Assembly: GCF_002843385.1 (NCBI RefSeq)
Contig: NZ_MVDE01000047.1
Location: forward strand, 1 to 35,624
Length of the DNA stretch: 35,624 nucleotides
Reading direction: 5' to 3'
Source of the DNA: Labilibaculum manganireducens
Lineage (GTDB): Bacteria; Bacteroidota; Bacteroidia; Bacteroidales; Marinifilaceae
In this document: piece by piece, positions 33,728-35,624 of the stretch
How positions within the stretch are numbered: the first letter of the stretch is position 1
Layout of the letters: each line of letters begins with the position of its first letter
Position numbers and translations under genes: made by a program
Notes under the pieces: model-generated
The model's input: only the letters and a program-made list of their open reading frames with translations
Database searches by the model: none
Told to the model about the DNA's origin: nothing

Positions 33728-33745
33728 GGGCGATAAAAATCGCCC
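33728..33745. repeat. Perfect palindrome in the buk-cytochrome gap
   Basis: GGGCGAT (33728-33734) and ATCGCCC (33739-33745) enclose AAAA. There is no T tract on either strand, so it is not an obvious terminator; it is G+C-rich against an A+T-rich background. The rest of the 346-nt gap 33595-33940 holds the buk terminator and A+T-rich leader sequence. I see no gene. Confidence 0.6.
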
Positions 33746-33940
33746 CTTGAATGATAAATGTCGATTTAAAAACCAAATTCCTCGTTTTTTAAACAAAACA
33801 AACCTCTTTCCTGTAGTTTATAAATCTCGCCAGCCATTTATTGATAAGGCATTTGCATTCATATATATTTAAAAAGTATAAGGAGATGTACTCTTTGTGT
33901 CAAAAATGGAACTACTAAATTTAATCTTATATTTTTTATT

Positions 33941-34999
33941 ATGAAAAAAACTCGCTCATTTTTTCAATTTGTAGGAATTGGAGTTTTTGCAATTTCTCTG
34001 TTAATAGCTGGTTGTACAAAAGAAGGACCTATGGGACCAGCAGGTGCTGATGGCACAAATGGAATTGATGGAACCGATGGAAATTCAACTTGTTTAGACT
34101 GCCACTCAGGAGATACTAAAGCAACTATTGAAGCACAATTTGCTATGTCTGTTCACAGCAGTGGTATCAATGCAGTTGATTATGCCGGAGGAAATGCTTC
34201 TTGTGCACGCTGTCATTCGCATCAAGGTTTTGTGCAGTATGCCAATACCGGTACTGTTGCAGGAACTATAACAAACCCAACAGCATGGGAATGTGCTACC
34301 TGTCATGGGTTACATGAATCATTTGAAGCAAAAGATTATGCTTTAAGACTAAAAGACCCTGTACACCCAATATTCGATCCTGCAATAACAATGGATTTAG
34401 GAGGAAATTCGAATTTATGTGCGAATTGTCATCAGTCTAGAAGAGCTGAGCCTATTATTGACAAACCAGGTGATACATACAAAATTACCAGTACTCATTA
34501 CGGACCTCACCACGGAGCACAAGCAAATGTTGTTGCAGGTGTTGGTTTTGCTGAAATTGAAGGTTCTGTTGCTTATCCTGCTGCTGGTTCTGCTACTCAC
34601 TTAGCTCAAGCTTCTTGTACTGGTTGTCATATGGCTGAATTTGATAATGATGAAGATCAAGGTGGACATACATATAATCCATCTCTTTTAGCATGTAATA
34701 CATGTCACGGTGTTACTGAAACAGATTTTAATTATGGAGGAGTACAATCAATTGTTGAAGGTCAACTTGAAACACTAAGAGACGAATTAGTTCGCTTAGG
34801 TGTTGTAGTTTGGGTTGAAGCTGATGCTGCTTATGAGCCTGTTGTTGGAACTTATCCTATGGTTCAGGCACGTGCATTCTTTAACTGGGCTGGATTAGAA
34901 GAAGATCGTAGTTTAGGAGTACACAATCCAAAATATGTGAAAGCTTTATTACAAAATTCTATTGAAGCTTTAGAAGCTGAGCCTACTCCAGGAATCTAG
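33941..34999 (+). CDS. Hexaheme c-type cytochrome lipoprotein with collagen-like linker
   Basis: This 352-aa protein has a lipoprotein signal (MKKTRSFFQFVGIGVFAISL then LIAGC, acylated Cys 25). A short Gly-X-Y run, GPMGPAGADGTNGIDGTDGN (29-48), follows. Six CxxCH heme sites start at C51, C88, C118, C160, C226 and C252. Extra histidines (H72, H94, H125, H142, H186, H190, H191, H220, H243) could serve as distal ligands. The C-terminal 95 residues have no heme site. It should be a membrane-anchored, exported electron carrier, on either the periplasmic or cell-surface side. The partner and donor are unknown; no cytochrome maturation gene or quinol oxidase lies beside it. It has its own terminator and a 346-nt upstream gap, so it is probably a separate transcript from the island. 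Confidence 0.88.
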   Translation: MKKTRSFFQFVGIGVFAISLLIAGCTKEGPMGPAGADGTNGIDGTDGNSTCLDCHSGDTKATIEAQFAMSVHSSGINAVDYAGGNASCARCHSHQGFVQYANTGTVAGTITNPTAWECATCHGLHESFEAKDYALRLKDPVHPIFDPAITMDLGGNSNLCANCHQSRRAEPIIDKPGDTYKITSTHYGPHHGAQANVVAGVGFAEIEGSVAYPAAGSATHLAQASCTGCHMAEFDNDEDQGGHTYNPSLLACNTCHGVTETDFNYGGVQSIVEGQLETLRDELVRLGVVVWVEADAAYEPVVGTYPMVQARAFFNWAGLEEDRSLGVHNPKYVKALLQNSIEALEAEPTPGI

Positions 35000-35025
35000 A
35001 TTTTTTCAAAAAACATATACATTAT

Positions 35026-35064
35026 AAAAAGTTGCTCATCTGAAAAGATTGAGCAACTTTTTTT
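35026..35064 (+). terminator. Rho-independent terminator after the cytochrome gene
   Basis: AAAAAGTTGCTCA pairs with TGAGCAACTTTTT across a loop of about 11 nt, with more T residues following. It is about 27 nt past the stop at 34999. Confidence 0.93.
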
Positions 35065-35460
35065 ATGCAACAAAAGCAGTTGTAATTTTAAGAGGGATTT
35101 GCTGTGAAAGGATACATTATAGACAAGAAACTGTTTATAAAGTAAAGTTCTGAAAATGGTTAACTCATTTTATTAAATTATATTGAACCAGTTGAGATTC
35201 TTCAACCGTTTTTTTTTGCCCAATTTTTAGATACTTCCACCTGAATTTACATGTAAGCCTGATAAGGAGCTAAATATTGAATTGAAGAGTTAACCAAACT
35301 CGATTATACCCAATTGTTGGAAAATGATCAGATGACTTATGAAGGTAAGGATCTAAATTTACTCATTAAATTTCACTTCGTTCATGATTGAGCTGGCATT
35401 ATCTGTGCAGATTTATCTATAAATTGGAATCTCGCCTAATGATGCAGAAAGTATGTTCAC
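35065..35460. other. Gene-free stretch with a possible decayed coding remnant
   Basis: No open frame of useful size is present on either strand. From 35281 the plus strand reads IEELTKLDYTQLLENDQMTY then EGKDLNLLIKFHFVHD, a stop, and AGIICADLSINWNLA in the same frame, followed by stops. The protein-like composition across an in-frame stop hints at a gene remnant, but I recognise no family, and a run of this length can occur by chance. Confidence 0.25.
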
Positions 35461-35490
35461 AAAAAAAAACCGAACCCAATGGATCCGGTT
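35461..35490 (-). terminator. Minus-strand terminator for a gene beyond the right edge
   Basis: On the minus strand AACCGGATCC / GGGTTCGGTT (two G-T pairs) closes on ATT and runs into TTTTTTT. The region 35491-35624 carries no recognisable gene, so the gene it serves lies outside, converging on the cytochrome gene. Confidence 0.8.
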
Positions 35491-35624
35491 TGTTATTTAC
35501 AATAGTTCGTTAAGTTTTGACTTATAATGTTGAAAATGAGAAGAATAAGCAGTGTTTAAGTTTGGATAATCCCTTAAGAATCAGTATCTTAATGTTTGTT
35601 TTCGAAGCAATTATTAAGTATGAC

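Noticed and set aside
33870-33935. aaggagatgtactctttgtg as the promoter or ribosome site of the cytochrome gene
   Set aside because: The TA-TTTG spacing is off by one from the consensus and the purine-rich aaggag is too far from the ATG at 33941 to act as its ribosome site.

Overview
The window reads as chromosome of a low-G+C Bacteroidota bacterium, probably an anaerobic or facultative marine member of the Marinilabiliales/Marinifilaceae type. This is inferred from protein style, weak Shine-Dalgarno signals, promoter-like boxes of the TTTG / TAnnTTTG kind and DUF4468-type proteins. The genus is a guess; no rRNA or tRNA gene was seen.

Layout. (1) Positions 1-2024 are a noncoding tandem array of about 325-bp units, two of them shortened to 243/244 bp. 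The array is cut by the left edge. Each unit carries several short hairpins with TCT or AGC loops. (2) Positions 2037-10857 are all minus strand: an ABC exporter, a small STAS-like protein and PAS histidine kinase pair, a GIDE-domain membrane protein, a DUF4468 secreted protein, an MscS channel and a large zinc-peptidase-like lipoprotein. Two look-alike GNRA-loop terminators close the last two. (3) yebC (11110-11817, plus) has its own promoter and terminator. (4) Positions 12168-33594 hold fifteen plus-strand genes without interruption, forming a short- and branched-chain acyl-CoA island. (5) At the right end are a six-heme cytochrome c lipoprotein with a collagen-like linker, its terminator, about 400 nt without a gene, and a minus-strand terminator for a gene beyond the edge.

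How the island works (inference from families and order). Isobutyryl-CoA, the valine-type product, can be isomerised to n-butyryl-CoA by IcmF. Butyryl-CoA is oxidised by an acyl-CoA dehydrogenase, hydrated by a crotonase, oxidised by a 3-hydroxyacyl-CoA dehydrogenase and cleaved by an SCP2-type thiolase to acetyl-CoA. Isovaleryl-CoA, the leucine-type product, would enter through the second acyl-CoA dehydrogenase, a methylcrotonyl-CoA carboxylase pair and a methylglutaconyl-CoA hydratase, giving HMG-CoA. Electrons from both dehydrogenases would pass through EtfBA to a membrane HdrDE-like ETF:menaquinone oxidoreductase, here split into two genes. An AtuA-family protein of unknown role sits between the carboxylase and the second dehydrogenase. 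A butyrate-kinase homologue closes the island, but its N-terminal phosphate-binding loop is not canonical. HMG-CoA lyase, phosphotransbutyrylase, a CoA transferase/ligase, a transporter and a regulator are not in the window.

Points worth most attention: the structured tandem array, the merged isobutyrate/isovalerate/butyrate island, the altered kinase loop, the AtuA-like protein, the repeat family lying against start codons inside the island, and the collagen-linker cytochrome.
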